Origin: Moraxella nonliquefaciens
GTDB taxonomy: Bacteria; Pseudomonadota; Gammaproteobacteria; Pseudomonadales; Moraxellaceae
Direction: 5' to 3'
DNA length: 64,000 nucleotides
Assembly (NCBI RefSeq): GCF_001679005.1
Contig: NZ_LXTW01000032.1
Location: forward strand, 124,001-188,000
Shown here: positions 38,753 through 46,635 of the stretch, piece by piece
Numbering within the stretch: position 1 is the stretch's first letter
Layout: each line of letters starts with the position of its first letter
Translations under genes and position numbers: made by a program
The notes under the pieces: model-generated
Database searches by the model: none
The model's input: the letters and a program-made list of their open reading frames with translations, nothing else
What the model was told of the DNA's origin: nothing

Positions 38753-39724
38753 TCACCAATTATCACGATACAAAGCATGATTTACCGCCAACCACAATAA
38801 TCGCCCATAGATGGCAGGAATGCTCAATTTCCCCCCTGACCACACATGATGAGCATATTGCCAAGAGCCTGCGGCATAAGTGGCACTCACGCCATGAAAA
38901 GGACACATGGTGGTACATACCACAGGGATATTTTGTTCATGCAATCGGTCAAGTTCGGTAGTGATGGCATCGCTTTTGGGTAGATTGCCAGCCCCAAAGG
39001 CGATGAGTATGACAGCAGTGGTATTGCCTCTGATATTGACCAACTCTTGGGCGATATTGTCTGTATCATTGGGAAGTAAAAAGATGCTTTTGATATTGAC
39101 ACTATTGGCGTGATGTCTGATAGTATCGGTAGATTGAGTGTGAATTGGGGGGTATGTCAAAATTTGATGACTGATGAGTGTGCCATAAAATGCGTTGGGG
39201 TTGAGACTGTCTATTTTTTGGGTATTATCCGCCCAAAAGGTTTGATGGTAGAACTGAACAAAAACACCTTTTTGAGTTTGGCTAATATTGATGGCATCTG
39301 ATAAGTTGTGCCAAGCATCGCTTGTGGTATCTATTTGATAATTAAAGTCATCTGCGATAAGGAGCGGTTTCATGCTGCCTGTGATGACCAAAGACATATC
39401 ACTGCCAGCAAAGGCATGAAATAAAAAACTTGCCAAAAAACTTAGGGTGTCTGTACCTGTGATGAGTACAAATCGTCTGGCACCTTGTGTGTGGGCGGTA
39501 TTGATGAGTTCATAAAAATAAACAAAGTCAGCAGGGGTTAAAGCACTACTGTCTTTGATGCAATCATTATCCAAAATGACTGGTCTGCTGTCTGATCGTT
39601 CATTTAATAAATCTTGTAAAATAGGTAGAAATTTATGAGCAGGCAAGGGTGATAAAGGTGTGCCATGACCGCCAAAAGTACCGCCAGCATAAATAAGGTG
39701 AGTATTGTCTGATTGATAGGGCAT
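38753..39724 (-). CDS. L-asparaginase, type I-like (cytoplasmic)
   Basis: Hydrolyses L-asparagine to aspartate and ammonia. The first catalytic threonine lies in IYAGGTFGGHGTP and the second in LITGTDTLSFLASF; the conserved VITGSMKPL follows. It is 323 residues without a signal peptide, so cytoplasmic. It stands between fimV and truA and is coupled to truA (stop and next start abut), which suggests it was inserted into the ancestral asd-fimV-truA order. Confidence 0.9.
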   Translation of the reverse strand: MPYQSDNTHLIYAGGTFGGHGTPLSPLPAHKFLPILQDLLNERSDSRPVILDNDCIKDSSALTPADFVYFYELINTAHTQGARRFVLITGTDTLSFLASFLFHAFAGSDMSLVITGSMKPLLIADDFNYQIDTTSDAWHNLSDAINISQTQKGVFVQFYHQTFWADNTQKIDSLNPNAFYGTLISHQILTYPPIHTQSTDTIRHHANSVNIKSIFLLPNDTDNIAQELVNIRGNTTAVILIAFGAGNLPKSDAITTELDRLHEQNIPVVCTTMCPFHGVSATYAAGSWQYAHHVWSGGKLSIPAIYGRLLWLAVNHALYRDNW

Positions 39725-39774
39725 GATGATCTGAGTGTAAAATGATTGGGTGAATCATAGCACGCTTTTTATAA

Positions 39775-39808
39775 AAAAGCAAAAAGGCATGACCTAAGAC
39801 ATGCCTTT
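39775..39808 (-). terminator. Terminator after the FimV C-terminal gene
   Basis: AAAGGCATG (39783-39791) pairs with CATGCCTTT (39800-39808); on the minus strand a T-rich run follows. It separates the fimV genes from asparaginase-truA. Confidence 0.85.
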
Positions 39809-39834
39809 ATTGTAATAGGATTGTTTTGGCAGGT

Positions 39835-41718
39835 TTATGCCAATTGAGTCAGTAATTCACGAGCATTTTGTTGCTGAGTGGTACTGCCTGTTTGTATCAC
39901 TTCATCAAGTAGGCGTTTGGCACTGTCATACTCGCCAAGGTCAAGATATTGTTTGGCAAGATTGAATGTTACTTCTGTGTTATCAAGACTGTCCACAAAG
40001 CTTAGCTCAGATAGCACCTTTGTTGTTTGGGCGGATTCTGGCGCAGAAGATGCAGTGGTTGTAGGTTGGGTTGATGGCTCTGGTTTTGGGGTGGGTCTGT
40101 TAGGTTCTGCCAAATCAGAGCTGGCATCTTCGGATGTCGCTGTTGGCGTGGTAGCGGCGGGTGTTTCGGCAAAATCCAAATCCCCAAAATCAAGATTGCT
40201 TATTTCGGTGGTAGGCATCGTATCAAATGCCAATTCTTTGGCATCAAATGCCATTGTGGTATCTTGCTTTGGTGCAACTGACTTTGATGCTGTGGACTGA
40301 GTTGATGGGGTGTCTAATCCTAAGTCAAGACCGTCAAATTCTAAACTGTCATTAGCATCATCAGAGATTTGCTCGGGCGTTGGCGTGTCATCCAATTCTA
40401 GGTCAAAATCAGCAAAATCGGTACTGGGGGCAACAGATTCAGGTTCTACTTTGGCGGTAGGTTTGGGTTCATCTGTCAGGTCAAAGTCAGCATCAAGACC
40501 ATCAAAATCCAGTCCGTCATCAGCATTTGCCTGTGGTGTGGGTTGGACATCAAATGACAAGTCAAAATCACCAAAGTCCGATACATCAGCTTGCGATGGT
40601 GTGGCAGGTTGTGCAGATGTGGATGGTTGGTTGATATCAAAGTCAATGCCATCCAGTGCTAAATCATCAGTAGGTTCTGCTTTGGCGGTAGGTTTGGGTT
40701 CATCTGTCAGGTCAAAGTCAAAATCCAATTCCTCAGAGCTGACAGGACTGGTACTTGAAGTGGATGCAGGACTGGGTGTGTCAAAGTTAAAATCAAGTGC
40801 ATCCAATTCATCTAATTCATCAGAATTTGGATTATTATTTGGTTCGTTGTTTAAGATGTTATCTGAGTGTGTATCTAGATTTGTATCTGGGTCTTGATCA
40901 TCAAAATCAAGCGTTGACTCGTTGGTCGATGGCATGCCAGATGGCTCATCAAAAGATAAGTCATCAAATCCTAAGGCAGGTTCTTCCAAAGCAGGCGTGG
41001 TAGTAGACTGCATCTTTTGTGGAGAAACATCAAAGTTTAGGTCAAAATCATTGCTATCAGCGGAGGGTTTGGTTGCTGATTTGGGAGGTTGTGGTGTTTC
41101 AAATTCAAATGCACTGTCAAGGTCATCAGTAGGTTCTACTTTGGCGGTGGGTTTGGGTTCATCTGCCAAGTCAAAATCCAAATATTCAAATGTTGACTGT
41201 GGATTTGATGTTGACTGTGGATTTGATGTTGACTGTGGATTTGATGTTGACTGTGGATTTGATGTTGACTGTGGATTTGATGCTAAAGCTGTTGTTTTGG
41301 CCATCTCTTCTTCTAGCAGAGATTTACAAAAATCAGCTTCACGAATGGTCTCATCATCACCGATTTCATGAATTTTTTGATGGAGCTGATTAAAAGCGGC
41401 GAACTGTTTGGTGATGCCATAAGTTTGTAGTAGTTTAAGCAAAGCACCATTGTGACGTGGATTGGTCATCAATACACGTTTGAGTTCAGCCATCGCTTCT
41501 TGGTAGTTTTGATTGCGTATGTGTGCATCGGCGGTAGCAAGCTCATCGGCAGTATTTGGTGTAGGTGCCACAGGTGTTACAGAATCTTGCTGTGTGGGCA
41601 AGTGGGGTTGTGGATTTGTGGGTAATTGTAATTTCTGGGCTTGTAATTTTTTTAATACAAAAAATGCCACAATACCAATCACAACAACAGCGCCAATGGC
41701 AATAATCATGGTTTGCAT
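39835..41718 (-). CDS. FimV-type C-terminal protein: membrane helix, TPR and acidic repeats
   Basis: 627 residues corresponding to the cytoplasmic half of Pseudomonas FimV, the polar hub protein for type IV pili and twitching. One N-terminal membrane helix (IIAIGAVVVIGIVAFFVLKK) is followed by a TPR-like segment (NQNYQEAMAELKRVLMTNPR, about residues 90-135) and a long acidic, Asp/Pro-rich linker. The FimV C-terminal TPR domain closes the protein (FNLAKQYLDLGEYDSAKRLL near the end). The linker contains five SNPQST repeats and three copies of a DEPKPTAK-EPTDDL-type module. GGAGTT precedes the ATG. It follows the LysM half by 58 bases in the same orientation. Confidence 0.88.
   Translation of the reverse strand: MQTMIIAIGAVVVIGIVAFFVLKKLQAQKLQLPTNPQPHLPTQQDSVTPVAPTPNTADELATADAHIRNQNYQEAMAELKRVLMTNPRHNGALLKLLQTYGITKQFAAFNQLHQKIHEIGDDETIREADFCKSLLEEEMAKTTALASNPQSTSNPQSTSNPQSTSNPQSTSNPQSTFEYLDFDLADEPKPTAKVEPTDDLDSAFEFETPQPPKSATKPSADSNDFDLNFDVSPQKMQSTTTPALEEPALGFDDLSFDEPSGMPSTNESTLDFDDQDPDTNLDTHSDNILNNEPNNNPNSDELDELDALDFNFDTPSPASTSSTSPVSSEELDFDFDLTDEPKPTAKAEPTDDLALDGIDFDINQPSTSAQPATPSQADVSDFGDFDLSFDVQPTPQANADDGLDFDGLDADFDLTDEPKPTAKVEPESVAPSTDFADFDLELDDTPTPEQISDDANDSLEFDGLDLGLDTPSTQSTASKSVAPKQDTTMAFDAKELAFDTMPTTEISNLDFGDLDFAETPAATTPTATSEDASSDLAEPNRPTPKPEPSTQPTTTASSAPESAQTTKVLSELSFVDSLDNTEVTFNLAKQYLDLGEYDSAKRLLDEVIQTGSTTQQQNARELLTQLA
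41191..41280. repeat. 18-bp VNTR, 5 perfect copies, inside the FimV C-terminal gene
   Basis: The unit TGTTGACTGTGGATTTGA is repeated five times without a mismatch. It encodes SNPQST on the minus strand, so copy-number changes alter the linker length without shifting the frame. Confidence 0.97.
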
Positions 41719-41776
41719 AATAACTCCAATTTGTTAAATCTGATTCTAAGTAGACTTGGGACGTTACCCTTGTTAA

Positions 41777-43261
41777 TTATTGTTTGTCTTTGAGATTTTT
41801 TAGACGATTTTCAAGTTCAGCCAATCTTTGGTTTTGTAATTGAACTTTTCTAGCAGCAGATGACAGCTCTTCATTTAAGCTATTGACACGTTTGGCATTG
41901 GTGGCGGTTTGCTGACGTGTATTTTTAAGAGTGCCTGCCAAATTACCGTCAGCTGTCCCTGCCACAGTGCTGGATGTGGGTTTGATGTTAGTGCCTGTGG
42001 CACTGCCTTGCTGTGTGGGTGTTACTAAGGTCATCTGAGCTTTTGGTAGGGCTTTTTGAGCGGGTTTGGCAGTTATTTGACTGCTACGTCTAGGCGTGTC
42101 ATTTTTGGTTTGCCTTGTGCTACTTTTATTTGTTTGTTTTGCAGTTACGGTTTGGTTTTTGCTGGTACGTTTGGCTTCAATAGCCTGAGCAATCGCTTTT
42201 TGTGATGGCACGACCTGATAATTGGGTAGGGTTAAGTTAGCATTTGTTTTGAGTTGATTGATATTACCTTTATTAAAAGCGTCAGGGTTGGTTTTATGAA
42301 GGGCATTCATCACCTCGTTGACGCTCATGTTGTTTTCTTGTGCGATAATATTGGCAATACTCCACAAGCTGTCGCCTCGTTGTACGACATAGATGACCTG
42401 ATCTGATTGGGATGGTGTTGTTGTTTGGGTGTGTTTGGGTTTTGATGTTGGTTGTTCTGCTATGACATCTGATTGTGTGATATTTTGTTCTGTGGCATCT
42501 TGGATGATAAGTGCTTCATCAAAAGTTGTTGCCATGGGCGTCGGTGGTACTTGCCCAACAGGATAGACGCGACGAACAATCTCTTCGGTCAGGATATCAA
42601 CTTGTTTGTTGGTGCCTTCGGGGGTAATTTGGGATAATACCGACTCTTCTTTGGCGATGATATTACCTTCACTGACACCGATGGCGGTCGGTACCGGTTC
42701 AAGCACAGACGTGCCTTGGTCAGTCATCTGAGTGATTGGTTCTTCAGATAACATAATATCATCAGGTGTTTTGATGGTGGGACTGGTCTTGGGCAGTTCG
42801 GGTCTGGTTTTGGCGGTTACCACTTGCGTTAGCTTGTTTTCAGGTAGGGTAAAAGCGGTAGCGGCAGGTAAAGGCATGAGCAAGGTCTGTGGTTTGATGA
42901 TTTGCTCGCCATTGTTGTTTAGGTTTAGTACAACATCGGCAAAAGGGGTGCTGATGGGTTGATTGGAGGTTAGGGTGATTTGACCTGCATTGTTTGATGT
43001 GGGTACAAAATTAACCGAAATCTGAGCATCAGGACTTAGACCCATTTGACGGTAAATGTCGTTACTGGCGATGGATGCGTGGAAATTCGCTGCATTGATA
43101 TTGGTAACATTTATCGTGGCAGATAAGGGTTCATGTTGTGCCGATGTAATGTTGGCTTGACCCAAATTCATGGCAGAAGCATTTAGGCTTACCATACCAA
43201 ACAACGAAGCAAGTACTGTTTGATAAATGACAGTAGTGCGGTGAGTTTTATGCCAAGACAT
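41777..43261 (-). CDS. fimV: FimV N-terminal (periplasmic, LysM) protein
   Basis: 494 residues with a signal peptide (TVLASLFGMVSLNASA). The FimV N-terminal domain follows (MNLGQANITSAQHEPLSATI, then DIYRQMGLSPDAQISVNFVP), then a LysM domain (VVQRGDSLWSIANIIAQ, about residues 295-350) and a Ser/Thr/Gln-rich tail with a terminal coiled coil (RLAELENRLKNLKDK). It lacks the membrane helix and cytoplasmic TPR half, which are encoded by the next gene. The start is ATG 43261 with AAAGGA upstream; an outer reading from 43285 is rejected. Its place next to asd matches fimV loci of pseudomonads. Confidence 0.88.
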   Translation of the reverse strand: MSWHKTHRTTVIYQTVLASLFGMVSLNASAMNLGQANITSAQHEPLSATINVTNINAANFHASIASNDIYRQMGLSPDAQISVNFVPTSNNAGQITLTSNQPISTPFADVVLNLNNNGEQIIKPQTLLMPLPAATAFTLPENKLTQVVTAKTRPELPKTSPTIKTPDDIMLSEEPITQMTDQGTSVLEPVPTAIGVSEGNIIAKEESVLSQITPEGTNKQVDILTEEIVRRVYPVGQVPPTPMATTFDEALIIQDATEQNITQSDVIAEQPTSKPKHTQTTTPSQSDQVIYVVQRGDSLWSIANIIAQENNMSVNEVMNALHKTNPDAFNKGNINQLKTNANLTLPNYQVVPSQKAIAQAIEAKRTSKNQTVTAKQTNKSSTRQTKNDTPRRSSQITAKPAQKALPKAQMTLVTPTQQGSATGTNIKPTSSTVAGTADGNLAGTLKNTRQQTATNAKRVNSLNEELSSAARKVQLQNQRLAELENRLKNLKDKQ

Positions 43262-43446
43262 AGTTATCCTTTCAAGGGTTGTCAAATACGAATAAAAAAC
43301 GAACCATTATACAAACGGTTTTATGGTGTATTTATAACAAAATATGGCAAAAATTGCCAGTTTATTTTGATAATTTGCAAATATATGGTATTAAAATGTA
43401 GGTAAATGGCAAGATTTTTGCAAAAGTTTACAATCTTTGCAAAAAT

Positions 43447-43492
43447 AAAACCCAAATCTGCAATGGGTTTGGCTTAAAGAGCAAAACCCATT
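43447..43492 (-). promoter_or_regulatory. Overlapping alternative hairpins between asd and fimV
   Basis: On the minus strand segment A (AATGGGTTT, 43484-43492) can pair with B (AAACCCATT, 43462-43470), while B can instead pair with C (TGGGTTTT, 43447-43454), which is followed by a T-rich run. B:C looks like a terminator for asd. A:B would prevent it, the layout of an attenuator. It may also be just two overlapping terminator stems. Confidence 0.45.
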
Positions 43493-43515
43493 GATTAGAC
43501 CTGATTAAACCTGAG

Positions 43516-44655
43516 TTAAATTCTGCCTTGAATGATGCCAAGCATGCGTCGAAGTGGTTCAGCGGCACCCCAAAGCAGTTGGTCACCCACGGTAAAGGCG
43601 GTCAGATACTCACCACCCATATTCATTTTACGCAGGCGACCGATTGCCACACCCAATGTACCTGTTACTGCCACGGGGGTGAGGCGTGCCATGCTGTCAG
43701 ATTTGTTATTGGGAACAACATCAAGCCAAGGGTTTTTGCTGTTAATTAAAGTCTGTTCAATCTCATCTTGGGGAATGTCTTTTTTGAGTTTAATGGTCAA
43801 GGCCTGACTGTGGCAACGCATTGCTCCGATACGCACACAAATGCCGTCAATATTGATGAGCTCACCGCTGTTCTTGCCTAGAATTTTGTTGGTTTCGGCT
43901 TGACCTTTCCATTCTTCACGAGATTGACCATTGTCAAGCTGACTGTCAATATAAGGAATGAGACTGCCTGCAAGCACCGCCCCAAAGTGTTGTTTGGGGA
44001 AATCATCTAAACGTTGAGTGTCTGCGATGGTGCGGTCAATCTCCAAAATAGCAGAGGCGGGGTCAGATAGGTTATCTGAGACACTGTCATGAAGCACACC
44101 CATGCCAGAGATAAGCTCACGCATGTTATTTGCTCCAGCCCCTGATGCTGCTTGATAGGTCATGGCAGACACCCATTCCACCCAATCACGGCGAAACAAC
44201 TCCCCAATTGCCATGAGCATAAGCGATACCGTGCAATTACCGCCAATAAAGTCTTTTTTGCCCTGTGCCAGAGCATCATCGATGACGTTACGATTGACAG
44301 GGTCTAAAATGATAATGGCGTTATCATCCATACGTAGTGAGCTTGCTGCATCAATCCAATAACCCATCCAGCCACTTTTACGCAAGGCAGGGTGTACCGC
44401 TTTGGTATAATCGCCCCCTTGGCAGGTGATGATGGCATCGCATTTGGCAAGTTCGTTGATGTCGTTTGCATCTTTTAATGTGCCAGTATTGTCTATCTTG
44501 CCATCAAAGTCAGGAGCATTGCCACCTGCGTTACTTGTTGAGAAGAATACAGGATTGATGTGTTTAAAATCATTCTCCTCAATCATGCGATTCATCAACA
44601 CCGAACCGACCATGCCACGCCAACCCACAAAGCCCACGGTTAATTTTTCTGCCAT
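43516..44655 (-). CDS. asd: Aspartate-semialdehyde dehydrogenase
   Basis: NADPH-dependent step from aspartyl phosphate to aspartate semialdehyde, feeding lysine/diaminopimelate, threonine and methionine synthesis. The N-terminal [18 protein letters not shown] nucleotide motif, the active-site cysteine in [11 protein letters not shown] and [11 protein letters not shown] near the C-terminus are typical of the gamma-proteobacterial enzyme. The start is ATG 44655 (MAEKLTVGF, 379 residues) with AAAGGTG upstream. Confidence 0.96.
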   Translation of the reverse strand: MAEKLTVGFVGWRGMVGSVLMNRMIEENDFKHINPVFFSTSNAGGNAPDFDGKIDNTGTLKDANDINELAKCDAIITCQGGDYTKAVHPALRKSGWMGYWIDAASSLRMDDNAIIILDPVNRNVIDDALAQGKKDFIGGNCTVSLMLMAIGELFRRDWVEWVSAMTYQAASGAGANNMRELISGMGVLHDSVSDNLSDPASAILEIDRTIADTQRLDDFPKQHFGAVLAGSLIPYIDSQLDNGQSREEWKGQAETNKILGKNSGELINIDGICVRIGAMRCHSQALTIKLKKDIPQDEIEQTLINSKNPWLDVVPNNKSDSMARLTPVAVTGTLGVAIGRLRKMNMGGEYLTAFTVGDQLLWGAAEPLRRMLGIIQGRI

Positions 44656-45255
44656 AATGCACACCTTTATATCTGTCTAAGAGAAAATGATAACTATGCC
44701 TTTTTTGAACAAAAAAAGCAAGTGTTTTTGTTGGATTTTATCAATTTTTTCTGGTAAAGGTCAGTAAAATTGATGATAGTTGATGCTTTCTTGCACAAAT
44801 ACCAGCAATTGCTTATCAATTTAATCGCTTACCAAAATTTATAATACAAAAATTTAATTGATAAAACCAAAATAATAGCGGTTATGTCACCGTTTAATGC
44901 CAATCATCTCCATCTTAGTGATAAGTTGGATTTGTTTTTGTGCGATTTGGAGATGTTCGTTTATAATAAAATTATTTTTTATCACAGATTACTTTAAACT
45001 CCGATTTTTTGGATGTTTAAAATATTAACTGGTGCTGATGGGCTTGGTAAAAGTGGGGCGTGTTCATCGCTTTAATAACACAATAAAAGATTTTGGGTGG
45101 ATATTTTTCTAAAATGCTTTTTAATACCATCGGCTTTGTGTTATAATCGGTAATTTTAAACCATGTTATTTTTACCATAAATTTTATCATATCTGTCATG
45201 GTGTGGTTTATTATCTATTGCTGTTGCTTATCTTATCATCATCCATTATCAACTT
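44656..45255. other. 600-base region without a clear gene
   Basis: AT-rich spacer between divergent asd and the mscS-type gene. A minus-strand reading from a weak GTG at 44985 to a stop at 44887 gives INEHLQIAQKQIQLITKMEM and then IGIKR. That looks like the helical tail of a lost protein, but it has no ribosome-binding site. A candidate -10 (TATAAT, about 45142) lies upstream of mscS. Two ATTGATAAAA motifs (44736-44745 and 44857-44866) in inverted orientation are present. Confidence 0.45.
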
Positions 45256-46440
45256 ATGAACCTGCCCCATTTTTTTGAAAAAATCCTAAATGATTTGTAC
45301 CAAAGCGTGTATGTGTCGCTCGGTGGTTCGCTCGAAGATGAGACCCTAAACTGGGCAGAGCGGGGCATGGCTGTTGCCAGTACCAGTATTAAAATATTGA
45401 TTTTGATGGTGATTATTGGGTTTTTTTATTGGCTTCTTGTTTATTTGTTAAAGCATGGTCGTCGTCCATTACACTTATCACAGCGTCATGTTTGGATTAT
45501 TCGTGCGGTGCTTCGTTATATGTGGTTTGTGACAAGTTTGCTTGCGGTGATGACACAGATTGGCACACAGGCAGAGACCATTAAGGCAACAGCAAAAGCG
45601 GCGACTTGGGCGGGTTTTTATTATGTGATGTGGGCAACCAGTGGACAAATGGTTACCAAAGTGTTACGCTATTATGAACTCAACGCATCCATTGAACAAC
45701 TTCTTAAAAACTTGATTTTGGTGCTGATTATTGTTTTTGCATTGGCAAGTGTACTTGCTCAGTTTGGTTTTGACATTGTCTCACTTGTGGCAGGCTTGGG
45801 TATTGTTGGTTTGGCGGTGGGTTTTGCTGCCCAAAGTACCCTTGCTAACTTCATCGCTGGTATTACCATTTTGATAGAACAGTCTTTTCAAGTTGGCGAC
45901 TGGGTTCGTCTCGGTGAAATAGAGGGGCGAGTGGTTAAAATCTCACTTAGAGCTACGCAGATTTTAGACCGTGATAATATCATTATTATCATCCCTAATG
46001 CCACCATGTCATCATCAGAGGTGATAAACTTAACCTCCAAAAAGATGATAAGATTTGATGTTAAAGCAAGAATTGGTTTATATGATGATTTGGCGTATGC
46101 CAAAGAGATTATTATCCAAACATTAAGCAAAGATGAGGTGATTTTAAAACACCCCTCTCCTATGGTAACTGTGAGTGAGGTGGGTGAATATGCCATTTAT
46201 CTTATTGTGCGTTTTTGGATTGCTCCATTATCGGTTGCCCGCATTCCAATCATTAAAGAAAATATCAATGAACGCATCAAAAAAGCCTTAGATAAAGCAG
46301 GGTTTAAAACGCCTTATCCTCATCAAGAGATATTATTTAATCGCCCAAATCAAGACACACAAAAACACTTAGCGCTAATAAATCAAGCATCAGATAAAGA
46401 TATTAAGAAAAATGACGACAGCACCATAAAAGTGCCATAA
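45256..46440 (+). CDS. MscS-family mechanosensitive ion channel
   Basis: 394 residues. Several N-terminal membrane helices are followed by the pore-lining helix and beta domain of MscS (LGIVGLAVGFAAQSTLANFI, AGITILIEQSFQVGDWVRLG, then IIIPNATMSSSEVINLTSKK). It protects against hypo-osmotic shock in the inner membrane. It is longer than E. coli MscS (286) because of an extra N-terminal segment of about 100 residues. No strong ribosome-binding site is visible before the ATG. Confidence 0.93.
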   Translation: MNLPHFFEKILNDLYQSVYVSLGGSLEDETLNWAERGMAVASTSIKILILMVIIGFFYWLLVYLLKHGRRPLHLSQRHVWIIRAVLRYMWFVTSLLAVMTQIGTQAETIKATAKAATWAGFYYVMWATSGQMVTKVLRYYELNASIEQLLKNLILVLIIVFALASVLAQFGFDIVSLVAGLGIVGLAVGFAAQSTLANFIAGITILIEQSFQVGDWVRLGEIEGRVVKISLRATQILDRDNIIIIIPNATMSSSEVINLTSKKMIRFDVKARIGLYDDLAYAKEIIIQTLSKDEVILKHPSPMVTVSEVGEYAIYLIVRFWIAPLSVARIPIIKENINERIKKALDKAGFKTPYPHQEILFNRPNQDTQKHLALINQASDKDIKKNDDSTIKVP

Positions 46441-46562
46441 AAAGCAGTTATGGCTTTGTTTGGATGAATTTAAAAATAAAATTACATGCCAAACACCCTC
46501 CAAATACAAATGATTTAAATGGGCATACAGACCAATATTGACTACCGCATCCGTGTTAAACT

Positions 46563-46572
46563 GTGCTATAAT
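46563..46572 (+). promoter_or_regulatory. Extended -10 promoter for rlmKL
   Basis: TGTGCTATAAT-type element (TATAAT at 46567-46572 with an upstream TG), about 65 bases before the rlmKL start. No good -35 at the standard distance; a TTGACT lies 23 bases upstream. Confidence 0.5.
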
Positions 46573-46635
46573 ACTCGGTTTTCAAAGCCCTTACGTCCCA
46601 AAACAGCCTAAACCTTTATAATCTAAGTTCACACC

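Noticed and set aside
41191..41280. CRISPR-like array
   Set aside because: The units are contiguous with no spacers and lie in frame within a coding gene, so it is a VNTR.
40310..41371. Long plus-strand serine-rich ORFs opposite the FimV C-terminal gene
   Set aside because: They are antisense shadows of the acidic Asp/Pro-rich linker; the repeat sequence keeps several frames open.
45017..45199. Minus-strand ORF of 60 codons upstream of the mscS-type gene
   Set aside because: Low-complexity AT-driven reading without ribosome-binding site or recognisable domain.
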